The notes: a model not told the origin generated them from the letters alone. 64,000 nucleotides of DNA from Xestospongia bergquistia (GCA_963965975.1 OZ014411.1:10609501-10673500), one strand, 5' to 3'. Shown: positions 22,691-36,100, counted from the first letter of the stretch. Made by a program: numbers and translations.

Positions 22691-25243
22691 AACTATAGCT
22701 CTACAACAACCATTCTTCAGCTCCTATAAAAGATGAAAGACATGATCCCTCAGAGTCAGTTACACTAGCAAAGCTCAAATACAAGGGAAAAAAAGAAATT
22801 GTAAAATTTAAACAATTACACTAGATTGTATATGACAAAGAAAACTTCAGATGGTAAACCTGAATCTAACATCAATAAGTAATTAATGATATTTAATTTC
22901 CCTTTGACACTTTAATACCAATAAGGGCATTAATGGAACAGCAGACAAAGTGACACTGGCACAGATTAAAGAAATTAAAGTAATCTACTAAATGAAATAA
23001 TTGACTTCAATATAACTAACAATCAGGATTACATGATAAAAGAAGCATGGGAAGCATTATAACAACTTGGTAAGGTGGAATTACACTGAATTATGATCTC
23101 TAACACAAAACTACAGTAAATACTAAACATCTTGAATGGATGTCCTATCATTGCCAACTATCTACAACACAGAGAAACATGATAGAACATGATGACTGCT
23201 AGTTGTGAATGATTTCACTGATAAGTATATTAAATATATATATATACTACAATAGATGTCAGTATATAGACCAAGAATTAAAACAAAATATGTCAGTAGT
23301 TACCTTAAAGTTATAGAACGTGTAAATATGGACATTCCACCAACTGCTGCATGATTTGTTCAAGTTACATTAAGATAAAGTCGATATAAATAGACGAATG
23401 ATTATAATAGTTGACAGTGAATGTCCTCCCAGGGACCAAGTCAGTCCCAGGACTGTAATTTTTGGTCCTCGGGACCATTATCGAGTGGGAGAGACAGTTA
23501 TAATAGCATGTGTGTTATATACCATTCCTGACATTCCTATGAATACATTCCTGGCTTTAGCTGCTTCACTAAGATATTAGTGTAGACTCTACTATCTATG
23601 TATTGTCAGTATAGTGGGAGTGAGTCCTTGGAATGTATCTAGATACACCAGCTGGACCTGATGAAGCTACAGTCCAGTTACTTTAACTATAAGAGGTTAG
23701 TCATTATCTAATGTGTTCCCTTAGTGTCTTTATAATAGTCCATTGAAATAATTTTGTTATGCCTCTACAAATTTTGTTTGAAATTGATCACAGTATCAGC
23801 AATGAAATTAAACATTGATAGACAATTAAGGTCCAAGGTTTACTACATGATGTATAGGATTTAGTAAAATGACTCCTTAAAAATATGATTGGTTGTGTGG
23901 GAGCTATGTAGGCACATGATTCTTATAAGTTGATATAGGCAGTATTATCAATTCTTTCACTACTTGACTACAGACCTTTACAGGCTAAGTGGATATCAAA
24001 TTATTAATTGAAAACCACTTATAATGATGATTAATCAAACTGGCTTTACAAGTATTATATTTACAGGAATCATCTTCATTGAGTATTATAGAATACTGTA
24101 CCATAGCTAGTTGCTGTGGAGTAGGCTTAATTTCATGGTGGCCACGGAGGCTCAAGGAATTTGTTCTCAATGAACCTTTAAAAGGCAATAGATAGTATAT
24201 CACTTATATAATATCAACTAGAGTAACTGGCCGGGCATGGTTCATATATACTATGATGACATCACATGTACTTATGCTTTTGTGTGAATATTTTGGGGCA
24301 GATAAAATTGTTTTTGTGACTTAGCAAATTGCACTCATTTTGTGAAAATTAACTTTGAAGTAGAACATGGGTACATGGGGTGATGGTCAATGTTACAAAA
24401 TCATTAGCCTTAAAATTTTTATTTGGATAGATTTAATTAATTAATGGGGTTATTTAATCATCATGGTATGCTTTAATTTTTAATTTGTATAATTAAGTCT
24501 TTTGTGGTAAATTTAGTGATGTTAGTCTGCTAGCTAGTCTTCCTTGTTAATGTGTGGTAATAAACTAGACATCAGCCATTTGTGTGGGCATAATTAACTA
24601 ATTAATTGTGTAGTAAATACGACTACATGAAAGCTTAACACATGATCTTAAAACAGCTCTGCAAATTTTATAGACAACTCACTAATGTCGTCTATTATTG
24701 TAGCCACTTCACAAATTTAGTAATAAAGATTTGGTAGCATTATCTCATTATTTTGCTGTCCCAATAACATTACATGTGAAAATTAATAAAACATGACTAA
24801 TTCCTTTTCCATAATGCTAATAAGCTATTAGAGCTAAAAGTTTCCTATGGTATCAAATTCACATTTTCTATGGGCATTGTTGATAGGACTATGTTTTGTG
24901 GCTTAGGAAGATTTAGGGTCAGATATAGGAATGATATAATAGTAGCTAGTACAATGATATTGCTACCACTCTACTAATTATCAAAACATTTGAAACAAAT
25001 GGCATGCCACAATTTTCAGAGGCTGAAAATGTCACTTTGTCACATTCAACATCATAGTACTCATATTGTTTATTATTCATAAAAATTTATAGTTTATAGG
25101 ATCCCCTGCCATTTAAAGAAGGCTACAATTTTATTATATATATATGTGCTATATAGAGCGTATCTATACTTTGTTATAATATCTTATGATATCTATATTC
25201 TGTTGATATATTATAATAATAGTTTATGTCTGAGTGTGATAAG
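22691..25243. other. Long stretch without a supported gene
   Basis: Interrupted protein-like pieces occur near 22930-23060 (GTADKVTLAQIKEIK; NEIIDFNITNNQDYMIKEAWEAL) and at 23398-23580, but none has a start, splice chain or recognised family. The rest is AT-rich with no notable repeat. Confidence 0.4.
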
Positions 25244-25516
25244 TTAAATGAAGCAATATTCAGAGTTACATGACAAAGAAACCAAATAAAAGTCAATAGT
25301 AACTAAGTCACCAGCTGTCGTTAGGTCTGTACATTGTATAGGTAGTTGTTCCCATTCTTGGAACAGTATTGCTCCTCCCACTTCTTCTTGAGCTTTGGTG
25401 TAAATAATGACTTCCCACTGATCCCACATCAGTTCATCTTCCTCATTTGGTGTTATATCAATGATGTGTTGTGGTACTTGGCATGAAAAAATCTTTTTAT
25501 CATTTACAAGTGTCAT
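25244..25516 (-). CDS. Hypothetical 90-residue ORF
   Basis: Begins MTLVNDKKIFSCQVPQHII and reads through an acidic, Trp-containing segment (EEDELMWDQWEVIIY, ILFQEWEQLPIQC) to a stop. Composition is more protein-like than neighbouring random frames. I recognise no family, no signal peptide and no partner exon. It may be one exon of a larger gene or chance. Confidence 0.25.
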   Translation of the reverse strand: MTLVNDKKIFSCQVPQHIIDITPNEEDELMWDQWEVIIYTKAQEEVGGAILFQEWEQLPIQCTDLTTAGDLVTIDFYLVSLSCNSEYCFI

Positions 25517-26005
25517 TATTTTAATACTGGTTCTCTAGAGTAACAAATTATGAATGTATCAGTACATGTATAATATATTATTCACAACACTTGTTAAACA
25601 TGACAATATTATTTCCATTTCATACCATTGCAAATGCTTGCTAACTAACTAGTCATTTATGACAACAATTTATTGGTAAATTAAGGGGTGTGGCTTCTTA
25701 GAAAATGGCCACCATCTGTTTAACTAAAATTTTTACTTTTTGACTTAATTGTTCTTATCAGCCTCTTTACCATCACATGTACTTATGCATGTACTACATA
25801 GTTATCATAATTTTATGTAGAGGAGTGATTTGTGATGAACATAACTAATCGGTGTATTAACTCAAGCAATTCATTGTTTTCATATTTGAAAATAAAGTTG
25901 CCATAAGTACACTCACCTGGTTAATGAATTCAATATAAAGCAATGCTGTAGTCGGCTTATACACCTGTATTTAAGAGTTATTCACAAATCCTTGTACGGC
26001 AACGT
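25517..26005. other. Intergenic, no gene seen
   Basis: AT-rich DNA between the 90-residue ORF and the palindrome. Nothing recognisable. Confidence 0.5.
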
Positions 26006-26314
26006 TACTATACTTAGGCAATTATTTATTCATTGTTATGTCATCAATCTTCCGGTCAACTGACCAATAAACTTGCCTGATTCATAGTCTTAATAATATT
26101 CATGAGATCATGTCACATGGATAGACTCAGTGTCAAAATCAACTCTGATTAAATTTATTGATCTAGATCAATAAATTTAATCAGAGTCAGTGAGTCTATC
26201 CATGTGACATGATCTCATGAATATTATTAAGACTATGAATCAGGCAAGTTTATTGGTCAGTTGACCGGAAGATTGATGACATAACAATGAATAAATAATT
26301 GCCTAAGTATAGTA
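26006..26314. repeat. 309-bp near-perfect palindrome
   Basis: Two ~150-bp arms are reverse complements, from TACTATACTTAGGCAATT at the left edge to AATTGCCTAAGTATAGTA at the right, centred on GATCTAGATC at 26160-26169. The only large asymmetry is about a dozen extra bases (around GTCAAAATCAA, 26131-26144) in the left arm. No coding content. No clear target-site duplication at the edges. Confidence 0.95.
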
Positions 26315-28179
26315 AATTAACTTATAACTAATTTCAATTTGGGCTAAGTGAAAACTGCAGTATTTTTTAATGATCATTATATCCTCTGTCTTTTATTTCT
26401 ACTCCTGTTTGATGGTCACTTTATGCTGGTTATCAGTGCTCTTGCTTACTTGGACTTCTCACTTCCTCTTGTATAAGTACATTTTTTTCTAACTCAATAA
26501 TAACATAGTGGGTGCCACCCTCTGGTCCCTCTATCCAAAGCATTAGTAACTACATATATAATACTATATAAACCTTAAATATTCAGGACATCTTACATGA
26601 AGTATACATTGTTAAATTAAAGTAGATTTGTTGTTTTTATAATGCTTTATTCGATTCATAGTTACCTCGAAAAGGTATTACTATAACACATACTGCTTTA
26701 ATTTGAAATTACACTGTTTATGTAGCTCAACAAATGACTCACTAAAAACTAAATATGTATATGTGTTCTATCATAAATTCAATAGTAATAGTCCTCACAC
26801 AAAGGTGTAATATTTGTTTGTCAAACTATGACACATTAAACAGAGTATTCATTGCTCTGACAATTAATTGTTAATTGGTATGTTAATAAAAAAGTAAAAT
26901 ATTTCTTTTTTCAGCATCTCATACATCTTAAAATGTAATTGACTAAAGGTTGATTAAACTAACCAATTCATTTTTCAGTGATATAGTTTACCTATTATTT
27001 AATATCTTATCTTTCTTCCCATCTGCTTTCTTTGTATACTGTCATATGAACATGAGAATATCAGAGCTTGGTATTATAATTAATTAAGTAATTGTTAAGA
27101 AATTATATAGGATGATCTGTTGATAAGCGTATACATTATATATTTTAAATATAATAAATACCAAAGGATCTTTAGTGTGTACACTTTATATATATTCATG
27201 GGAACTTTATAGGTAGTACAAAACTATCACTACATTTAGTTCTTTATTTTGCATGCTAAATTATTATTATGGTGTGATCAAATTAATTCTCTAATAAATG
27301 TGACTACCTATATAGCTGGTTGTTACGATGACAAGCTATGGTATATAACTTAATATGTTAGCTACTACTGAACATATTAATATGTAGAATTATATTAAAA
27401 TTATAGATGTATGATAGTAATAGACAAGATAAACTTATTGTTATTAATATTATTTATCTCTAAATTTGGTAACACCTCCAGGATCTACTTGTGTTGAAGA
27501 ATACTCAACCAAACATCTCCCTCAAGAAACAATATTTCACTGATCAACTTGTGTATGTAATTAATCGTTGAAATCATCCTATTGTATACTAAGCAAGCCA
27601 ATCATGGGAGGAATGTAATAATGTTAAGTTTTGTATGTGTATGAAGGCCATAAATATTTGGGGGAGGGGGGGGAGTAATATTAAATTCTTTTCAGCATGA
27701 TGTCTTTTTGAAGCTAAAATAATAGTTTCAAAGAGACTTCCTGCCTATCTTTCTTGGTCATTGTACTATAGATACAACCAGCTGCCTAGGGGCTTACACA
27801 GCTGCATCATGTACATGTATTAATTCATGTGGTTATGTACATCTTAACTTGGTGTCAAATAGAGTGAGTCTGACAATAACGCCTCTAATCAAGCACAACA
27901 ATATTAGACCCCAAATATTGGGGGGCTTTCCTTCCAAGAAAATATTGGAGGGGCTCCTTCCTATGCCTACATATGACTTTGCATTGAATATGTTGTCATT
28001 ATCATGTATTGTTTGTATAATGATTGTCATTATGATGTAATATTGTTTACTTAGTGCATTCATTTAGTAGATTTATCCATCTATAATTGTGGTTGCTGTA
28101 CTGTTCTGATTTTGTAATCTTATAACTATTTCAATAATATAGAATAACTAAGTTACTACAAATATCTCTACATACAGAG
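26315..28179. other. Intergenic, no gene seen
   Basis: AT-rich and stop-dense. Short curiosities only: a G-rich tract at 27661-27674 and a CCCCAAATATTGGGG palindrome near 27902. No exon chain was recognised. Confidence 0.5.
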
Positions 28180-28404
28180 TTATTGCATACCATCTTGTTG
28201 ACAAACACTACTAATCTGGACCCATTCATCTTGTCCTGGCCTATTAAATGGTGTTCAAACTCCAAGTTCTCATCATGCATAAAGTCCAACTTAATAATTG
28301 GAACAAGTTCTTGAAAATTGTATATCTAATACAAAATGATGTGCTATCACATGTGGTTTTATTGTGGTTTCAAAAAATTTCATAATGAGTGGTTATTTGT
28401 ATAT

Positions 28405-28640
28405 TCACTCTTGTTGATTTAAACTATCATCTCTCAAAATATCTAAGAAGTTCATGAAAGTACTAGCATTGTGTTTGACATGATCCTTTAGATCATTAAG
28501 AATATACTCAATACGATCTGTGCTAGTATCTTCTGACTTCTTGTCTTTGATAATTTTGTAAACATCCTCAGAAATAATTTCTTCTGAATCCAATCTCCTT
28601 GCTAGTGCAATAGGGTCAATATTAGATTCAACAATAACAA
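28405..28640 (-). CDS. CARD-like exon (partial)
   Basis: The minus-strand reading IDPIALARRLDSEEIISEDV continues KIIKDKKSEDTSTDRIEYILNDL and ends STFMNFLDILRDDSLNQQE, stop. The helix pattern (leucine pair, -ISEDV-, then -FMNFLDIL-) fits helices 2-5 of a caspase-recruitment or related death-fold domain. No in-frame ATG was found upstream, so it is either an internal or last exon reached by splicing (CTAG acceptor near 28606) or a relic. Another possible exon lies at 28190-28330 on the same strand. Domain call is moderate to weak. Confidence 0.4.
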
Positions 28641-28776
28641 CGGTACATTTAAATAATTAATGCCTTTCTACATATTTCACAGTTTAAAGTACCATTTAGA
28701 GCGAGAGACAAAAACGGGGTGCCATTAGCCGGAGAAGGTAGCCTTCAATTTTTAACCCTTTTATCAATTACTGTTC

Positions 28777-28788
28777 TGCGCATGCGCA
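28777..28788. promoter_or_regulatory. NRF1-type palindrome TGCGCATGCGCA
   Basis: A perfect 12-bp match to the NRF1 consensus in otherwise AT-rich DNA, about 100-150 bp upstream of the minus-strand CARD-like exon and next to a GC-richer patch. A core promoter here is plausible. Binding is not shown. Confidence 0.45.
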
Positions 28789-28865
28789 AACTATAACGTG
28801 TACTCGTGGAATAAAAAAATTATAGCAATGCTGTTTTATATAATATTACAGCCTCCTTACGTCAC

Positions 28866-28945
28866 CAATATTTATTTACAAATTGGTTAGTGGAATAATT
28901 CAATTACAACAGTTTTATGCCAAATTATATGAATTACTATTGCAT
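28866..28945. repeat. 80-bp repeat at the left edge of unit 1 (also 32497-32575, 52856-52928)
   Basis: TATTTATTTACAAATTGGTT and the following ~60 bp recur just before the minisatellite in each unit. This copy lies immediately outside the left border of the tandem duplication. Confidence 0.75.
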
Positions 28946-29906
28946 GAACCGTGTTTTAGGACCCTTTTGATTATTATGTTGTCTGTCCTCCATATGAAGT
29001 TAGGGACGTCTCAGGAAGAAGTATATTATCTCTATAATAAATTGTATTCTGTTCACATATTCTGAATGCATCAAAAACATTCGTTAGTCTCTCATTCATA
29101 AGACAAAAGTATCATACTTCTTAAGTCAGATTAAAGTTCTTTGATTTATACATCTTTAACCAGTGAAAACTACTAGATTTTATATGTTTACAATCAATAC
29201 TTTCATTTTCAAATAAATGTATTGAAAGAGCACAAGACAACTTGGAATGAACTGAAGGCCATCATTGTTCCCTTCAATAACTTTTGTCAGTCAACAGCCT
29301 TGAATTAATTCATATAATCAAATATAATTGTATCTAAGCTTTATAGGTATCGTCTTTGTATTATTCCTCAAATTCCCTAATAAAGACATTCTAAAGTTGA
29401 TACATGAAGAAGCAACCCAATAATAATCCATATCAGTTTTGCTTTTTAGTTATGTCTTCTGTATTTGAGTTAAAAATATCTCATTCATTTCAATGCATCA
29501 TCATGTTATTACTACATACCTAACATATTTCAATTAATTTTTTGGTCTACAAATTGACTTCGTGTATTAAATGTTTTAAAATTCATTTTAAGTGGAAGAC
29601 AATTAATTAAAAATTAAGTAACTAATAAGTTATGAATTGGATTGTTCGAGTGTATAAATCAATGCCAAGAATTTTGATGTGGATCAATAAGTGTTTTTAG
29701 TAATGCTTCATCAGGTGTAATATTAATGGAGATACATACACTGACAAATCATTCTCTGTAACAATGACATCGAGATCATTTTTAATTCTTTACATTTCCT
29801 TATCTTATGCATGATGCAATTATGTTTTAACAAATCCCTACCTTTGGTGTATAATTGCATGACAGTTCACCATCTCCAATCCAAACATTTCCCAGGTTAC
29901 ACTGGC
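28946..29906. other. Intergenic left part of unit 1
   Basis: No gene is seen. The sequence is conserved in unit 2 (49506-50489). Confidence 0.55.
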
Positions 29907-30285
29907 TCAAACTGTTATAATTGCAACAAGAAGGAACATTGATATATCCAGTTTATTTAACCAAGCTTTTCGATAAGGTTGAATGAGAGCAAATAAGAAG
30001 CCAGCAAAAAGAAAGCTGAATAATATATTGTAGATACCAAGTTTCAGTACCAGAATAAACTGCAAAGACTCCAATACGAAGGCAGAAGTAAAGACTGGCA
30101 AACCAACGACAATCCATTCCTCCATTACTCCCATCTTTGTAACAACCATGAAACTCATTCATAAAAGATTGTATCTTTGCAGATGGATAAAATTTACCAA
30201 GTTGTAGTCTCCAACATGACAGTTCTTCTATCAATCGAAGAAAAGTAGGATAAAACAGGACTAAAAGTGGAAGTTTTGTTGGTGA
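29907..30285 (-). pseudogene. Fragment of a beta-helix/multi-TM family membrane domain
   Basis: The minus-strand reading starts at PTKLPLLVLFYPTFLRLIEE and passes through the family loop motif (FMNEFHGCYKDGSNGGMDCRWFASLYFCLR, equivalent to the DAxxGPYK...W.G loop of genes A and B). A frame change follows near 30015, then FLFALIQPYRKAWLNKLDIS. Only the C-terminal third of a membrane domain is present, with no ectodomain. It belongs to a branch distinct from A and B (GCYKDGSNGG rather than GPYK). Dead gene fragment. Confidence 0.7.
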
Positions 30286-32496
30286 TCAGTAGTTGGATAT
30301 TATTAATAAATAATTATTTCAAGCTCAAATAAATGCATTCAATGTTTTGTTTATTCTTGGGACATAACTATAATGTAAAACAAACATGTGACTCATTTAG
30401 ATGATTAAGAATGCCTTCCTCCTCAAAAGAACAGAGCATATATGATAATAGAGTTCTGTTACAGCATTTAAAACATTACATCATAAACCTTCTACTTTCT
30501 GATTATGCACTGACTTTCCAAATATAACACTACCTCTGCCAAGGCTATTCTTCTCTAACATGTATCAAGCAACTTCTGTATTTTGTGCCGCATGTGTGAA
30601 CTTGAATTAGTAGTGCAGTATTTAAAGTTAAGAAAAAATTATGAGGTTGTGCTAGAAATAGTTTAATCAGTTATATATAGTTGTCATATCCACCATATAT
30701 ATTGATGGGAAATACTATATACATTATAAATATTGAACATACCTATATTTCAGAGAGACATCAGTCTAAGTAAACTATAAATGGATCTATAGTTCTTTTA
30801 GTGCCAATGCATAGCAGTGTTAAATGGATCGACTGATTGAATAGCATTTCTAAGCCTATGTCATTCAGCATGAAGAATTAAATGTTAGGAAATGGAAAGA
30901 AATATTGGCACTTCTTATAGCACTCACTTCCCACAATTCACTACTTACATTTTTCATATGACACCAAAGTTATGTACATTCTATTCACTAACAACATACA
31001 ATAATGATAACATTCTTTATAGCACATTCTTAACTACTAGTTCAGTGCACACTACAACACTAGTCCTCCATTTAGAAAGGTTGATTGATTCTTTTATGTT
31101 TTTGGGTACAAGTTGTCTTTGCAAACATAAAAAACATTAAGATAATAATAATAATGTATATGAATGATATTGACATCTTGTCAAATGAAAATGCACTTTT
31201 TGTGATTATTACAATTATTATAATATGGATTATATTTGCCCAAATAAAAAAAAGAGCACATGAGTTGACACATATTTTTCCTGCATATTGTTACTTTTTA
31301 TATTCTCTTAAAAGGCTCCAGAAGTAGTAGAACAGACAAAATCTGGTAATACATTAATGGAAATGGTTGTGGTCAAGACATGATGTACTTACCATGAATA
31401 GTATGCATCATATTAAGGAAGTATATAGAACAGCATAAAATAAAATTGTTTTTTGACTTACGTTATATATCTCTACTACTGGTAGTGTTGATAATGTACC
31501 CCTTAAAAATATATAACATAAGTCAAAAATGATACAGTTTAATGTAAGCCAAAACTCAGTAAAAAAAAAACTTGCTGTCATGTCAGATATTTGTATATAA
31601 CAGCAATCAGTAATAACCTCAGAAGTAATATGTATGTACTTTGTATCAATGAATTTTATAATTTCATAATATCTAATTGGGCCTAGCATTGTTAAAAGGA
31701 GTATAATTGATTATACATACTTCTTGCATTTAGCAGTCATTACTGAGTTGTGTGAAATCCAGTAAATGTACTGCCCACATTTATCAAAATTCAAATGTAA
31801 AACAAGAAAGGTCATTAAATTTAGTATCAAATGGAAAAGACTAAAAGTATGTAGTAGCATGATAACAAATTGAGATTCATGATCATGGTGGTCAATATGT
31901 TGATACAGTTGTTATATAAATCAAGGGTACATGCTAGAGCCAATATTATCACATGAACTTAATTCATAGGTCTCATAAACCATCTTTATGGATAAGTAAA
32001 TGTCATGTCTTAAATTCTAACATAATATGTATACAATAGAACATGTATATGAGCTGTAACTATTGTCTATTGACCATGTCAGGTTACTTCAGTTGTGTAG
32101 TTAGCTCCTCACATAATTTCTGATGGCACTGTTGAATTTAATCTCTACTACTGGTAGTGTTGATAATGTACCTCTTAAAAATATATAACATAATATAACA
32201 ATATATGATTGATATATAATGACTGTCTAACACCATTTATCGTGGACTTACAAGGACAAACACAATTTGCTATGTAGTTAATATGTAGTTATAATGTTGG
32301 AGTACATAAATGATGTCATAATTACAGAAACGTATTGATAACGTAATTGTGGTTACTACAATTCTTATGAAATTATCAGAGTTACTAGTAGACTATTTAT
32401 TGTGTAGTTGGTATATTTTGAAGGTTTTTATAACATTACCACTAATTACAAAGTTATAGTGTCTATTAAACTTATGATAAATTCTATAGTCAACAT
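30286..32496. other. Intergenic part of unit 1
   Basis: No supported gene. A 53-bp direct repeat (ATCTCTACTACTGGTAGTGT...) occurs at 31469-31521 and 32141-32193. Unit 2 keeps only the second copy (near 52492) and lacks about 240 bp around the first. Short frames in this stretch are not conserved between units. Confidence 0.5.
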
Positions 32497-32584
32497 CACA
32501 TATTTATTTACAAATTGGTTATTGGAATAATTCAATTACAATAGTTTTATGCCAAATGATATGAATTACTATGGTTTTCACATA

Positions 32585-33036
32585 GTGTGGTATAAACATA
32601 TAGGATTTCCAGTCTGTAAAGACAGCAAGGTGTGGTATAAACATGTAGGATTTCTAGTCTGTAAAAGATTGCTAGGTGTGGTATCAACATGTAGGATTTC
32701 CAGTCTGTAAAAGACTGCAAGATATGGTATCAACATGTAGGTTTCCAGTCTGTAAAAGATTGCTAGGTGTGGTATCAACTTGTAGGTTTCCAGTCTGTAA
32801 AAGATTGCTAGGTGTGGTATCAACATGTAGGATTTCCAGTCTGTAAAAGACTGCAAGATATGGTATCAACATGTAGGTTTCCAGTCTGTAAAAGATTGCT
32901 AGGTGTGGTATCAACTTGTAGGTTTCCAGTCTGTAAAAGATTGCTAGGTGTGGTATCAACATGTAGGATTTCCAGTCTGTAAAGATTGCAAGGTGTGGTA
33001 TCAACATATAGTATTCCCAATTTATAAAAGGCTGCA
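32585..33036. repeat. 46-bp minisatellite, 10 copies, upstream of gene B copy 1
   Basis: Ten tandem copies of a 45-46-bp unit (GTGTGGTATCAACATGTAGG...CCAGTCTGTAAAAGATTGC). Copies 3-5 and 6-8 are the same triplet, showing a second-level duplication of about 136 bp. It ends about 90 bp before the gene B start codon. Unit 2 has seven more homogeneous copies at 52935-53256. Confidence 0.95.
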
Positions 33037-33128
33037 ATAATACAACTTGTATCATCTTGTTTGTTCATCAATTGGACATTAATTCTCTTTTGTTCATCTG
33101 ATCTTTCACTGTTGAATCTGTTGTCATC

Positions 33129-36100
33129 ATGAGCTGGTATCATATCTATTACATAACATCAGTTATAACATATATCTACAGTGGATATGTTACTGCTTCT
33201 GAATATTATGTCTTTGCAGCTCCTAATGGAGAACATTGCCCTTCTACTGACCTACCTTGTCAAAACCTCTCCTACTATACTGCTGATTATGAGGTTTTTT
33301 TCACTAATAACACAATCTTTTACTTCCTACAAGGAACACATACTTTAAAAGGTACATTGGTAATCAATGGTGTAAGTAATATAACTTTACAGGGACAGGG
33401 TCATATAGAACATGGCTTTTATGAAACAGTTATGCAATCAACCTCAGTAATAGATTGTAGTGATTACAACAGAGGTGGTATACAATTTATTAATAGCATG
33501 GATGTTGTATTGAAATCATTAACAATAGTAAACTGTGGAGCATTTTTCAGTACTAGATATGGACATTCTGATACTAGCTTACTCTTTGTTAACATCAATA
33601 ATGTCACATTGGAATGGGTATCAGTCCAGAATGGTTCTGGTATTGGAATCTATCTCTATAATGCTTTTGATGTGGTAATTGCCAATTCTACATTTACTAA
33701 TAATGGAGGTTTTATCAATGCAGCAATTTTCTATGATATCCAGCTTAAAAGACAGTCCAGAGTTAATATTGTCAAATCAAATTTTACACTGAACTTAGGA
33801 TATGGTATGGCTTTGATGTATTTTAATGAAAATAATACTGAAGTTGAGGTAATCATTGAAAATAATAAATTTTTACATAATACTGCTCGGTATGGAGGAG
33901 GAGTTTTCATTTATTTCGGAAATGGAAGTGGTAGTATTGAGTTTAGTAATTGCATTATGTACAATAATACTGCTCAGCATTATGGAGGGGGAGTGTTCAT
34001 TGAATTGGATAATGGAGCTGGTAATATTAGATTTAGTAATTGCACTATATACAACAATACTGCTCAGTATGGAGGAGGAGTGCAAATTCACTTGGAAAAT
34101 GGGAGTAGTAGTATTGAGTTTAGAAATTGCACTATATACAACAATAGTGCCCAGCAATATGGAGGAGGAGTGTACATTTATTTGCTTGAAGGAAGCAATA
34201 GCATTGACTTCAATATCTGCAATATATACAACAATATTGTTCAGTATAATGGAGGAGGAGTGATGATTCGTTTATATAAAGGAAGTAATAGTATTGAGTT
34301 CAGTAACTGCACTATATATAACAATACTGCATTCTATGGATCAGGGTTGATCATCATTGCATTTCAAGTTAGTTCAAAAAGTAACATTCAATTTTCAAAT
34401 GTTTTGTTTCATTTCAATAAAGTACCAAAGAAACTTAATATACATCAATCTGCTGTGTTACTGAGCAACATTGAAAATGTTATTTTGGAAGAAATTGAGG
34501 TTAGTAATCATAATACAACTGGTTTACTGGCTATCAATAGCCTAATAATGTTTGACGGACATAGTAAATTTGTAAACAATTCTGGCATTTATGGTGGAGG
34601 TATTGCTTTATATGGATCTTCACAATTATCACTAAGTCAGAATACAGACATATCATTTGTCAAGAATCATGCCAGTGAGTCAGGTGGAGGAATCTATGTA
34701 TCACAATTTCTTGATATAAATGTTACTACAGATTGCTCCTTTAGAGTTATTCCTTCTCATAAATCTGATGATGATAAGACAGTGTTATATTTTGTCAACA
34801 ATACAGCTGGCACCTCAGGGGATGTCTTGTATGGAGGTAAAATCTCTGATTGTTTCAACACACTCCATTTTGATCAACTATTTTCTTATCATCCTCAACA
34901 GACTGGTCTATCATTAGTGTCGTCAGATCCTATTCAAGTGTGTTTTTGTGAATCAAACAGACAAGATTGCTCTATTAAAAGTATCAAAATAACTGCAATG
35001 CCTGGAATTGGTGTCAATATATCACTAGCTACTGTTGGTATAAAAGATGGCTTAACAAAGGGTGAGATAAAATTGACAACATCAGATACTTCATCTACTG
35101 TACAAACTGACAATACTAGGCTGAATGCAGCTTGTACCAATGTAACTTTCAAGTTAAGAACAAACACTTCATTGAACACAACAGAAGTCTATGTAACACT
35201 TAAAAGTTCAATCAGTGAACCTTCATCTGACCCCAGACGTAAAGTTATTAAAGTCAGCATTGAATCCTGTCCTATTGGTTTTCCACTGGAAAAGGAGACT
35301 TGTGTGTGTAGACCTGAAATAAAAACATCTTCAATAACTTGTGATATTAACAATCAAATTATAACTAGAGATGATGACATGTGGATTGGTTATAAAAATG
35401 ACTCAGACTGTCTTATTGTTTATCCAAACTGCCCCTTTGATTACTGCAACGATAGAACAGTTCATTTTAAAATCACCTCTCCTGATCCACAATGTCATCT
35501 CAATCGGTCTGGCTTACTCTGTGGACAATGTGTTGAAGGACTCAGTCTCATGTTAGGTTCCAATCAATGTGGACAATGTACTAATAACTACATAGCTCTC
35601 ATCATTCCATTTGCTGTGGCTGGTATTGCACTGGTAGCTTTTATCATTACTTTAAACCTAACTGTGTCTGTAGGTACAATCAATGGTCTTATATTCTATG
35701 CTAATGTCATCAAAATCTATGAACCCATCTTCTTTCCCAATGGCCCTGTGAAACTTCTTAGTCAATTCATTTCCTGGCTTAATCTTGATCTGGGTATTGA
35801 GACTTGTTTCTTTGATGGTATGGATTCTTGCAGTAAGACATGGCTACAGTTTATCTTTCCAAGTTATGTTTGGTTTCTAATAATACTCATTGTAATATCA
35901 TCACACTATTACAGCAAAGTGGTTCGACTTGTGGGTTCTCATGCGGTTCCAGTACTAGCCACTATGATCCTTCTCTCTTATACCAAACTGATGCGTACTG
36001 TCTTCCAAGCCCTTTATTTCACTAATATTCAGTGCAATGGAGACAATAATGTCAAATTATTGAGGTGGTACATTGATGCTAATGTCCAATATGTAGGAGG

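Noticed and set aside
23398-23580. Possible immunoglobulin-like exon (YRVGETVIIAC)
   Set aside because: Only one short motif matches, with no second cysteine or tryptophan and no splice partners.
27661-27674. G-rich tract as a possible quadruplex or regulatory site
   Set aside because: A single short G run without the four-block pattern; not enough to claim a function.
32578-33143. Minus-strand repeat-protein frames (YRLETYMLIPHL-type)
   Set aside because: They are translations of the 46-bp minisatellite; the repeat length is not kept in frame and unit 2 does not preserve them.
33856-34263. Alternative-frame ORFs over the gene B rungs on both strands
   Set aside because: Shadow frames of the tandem rungs in gene B.
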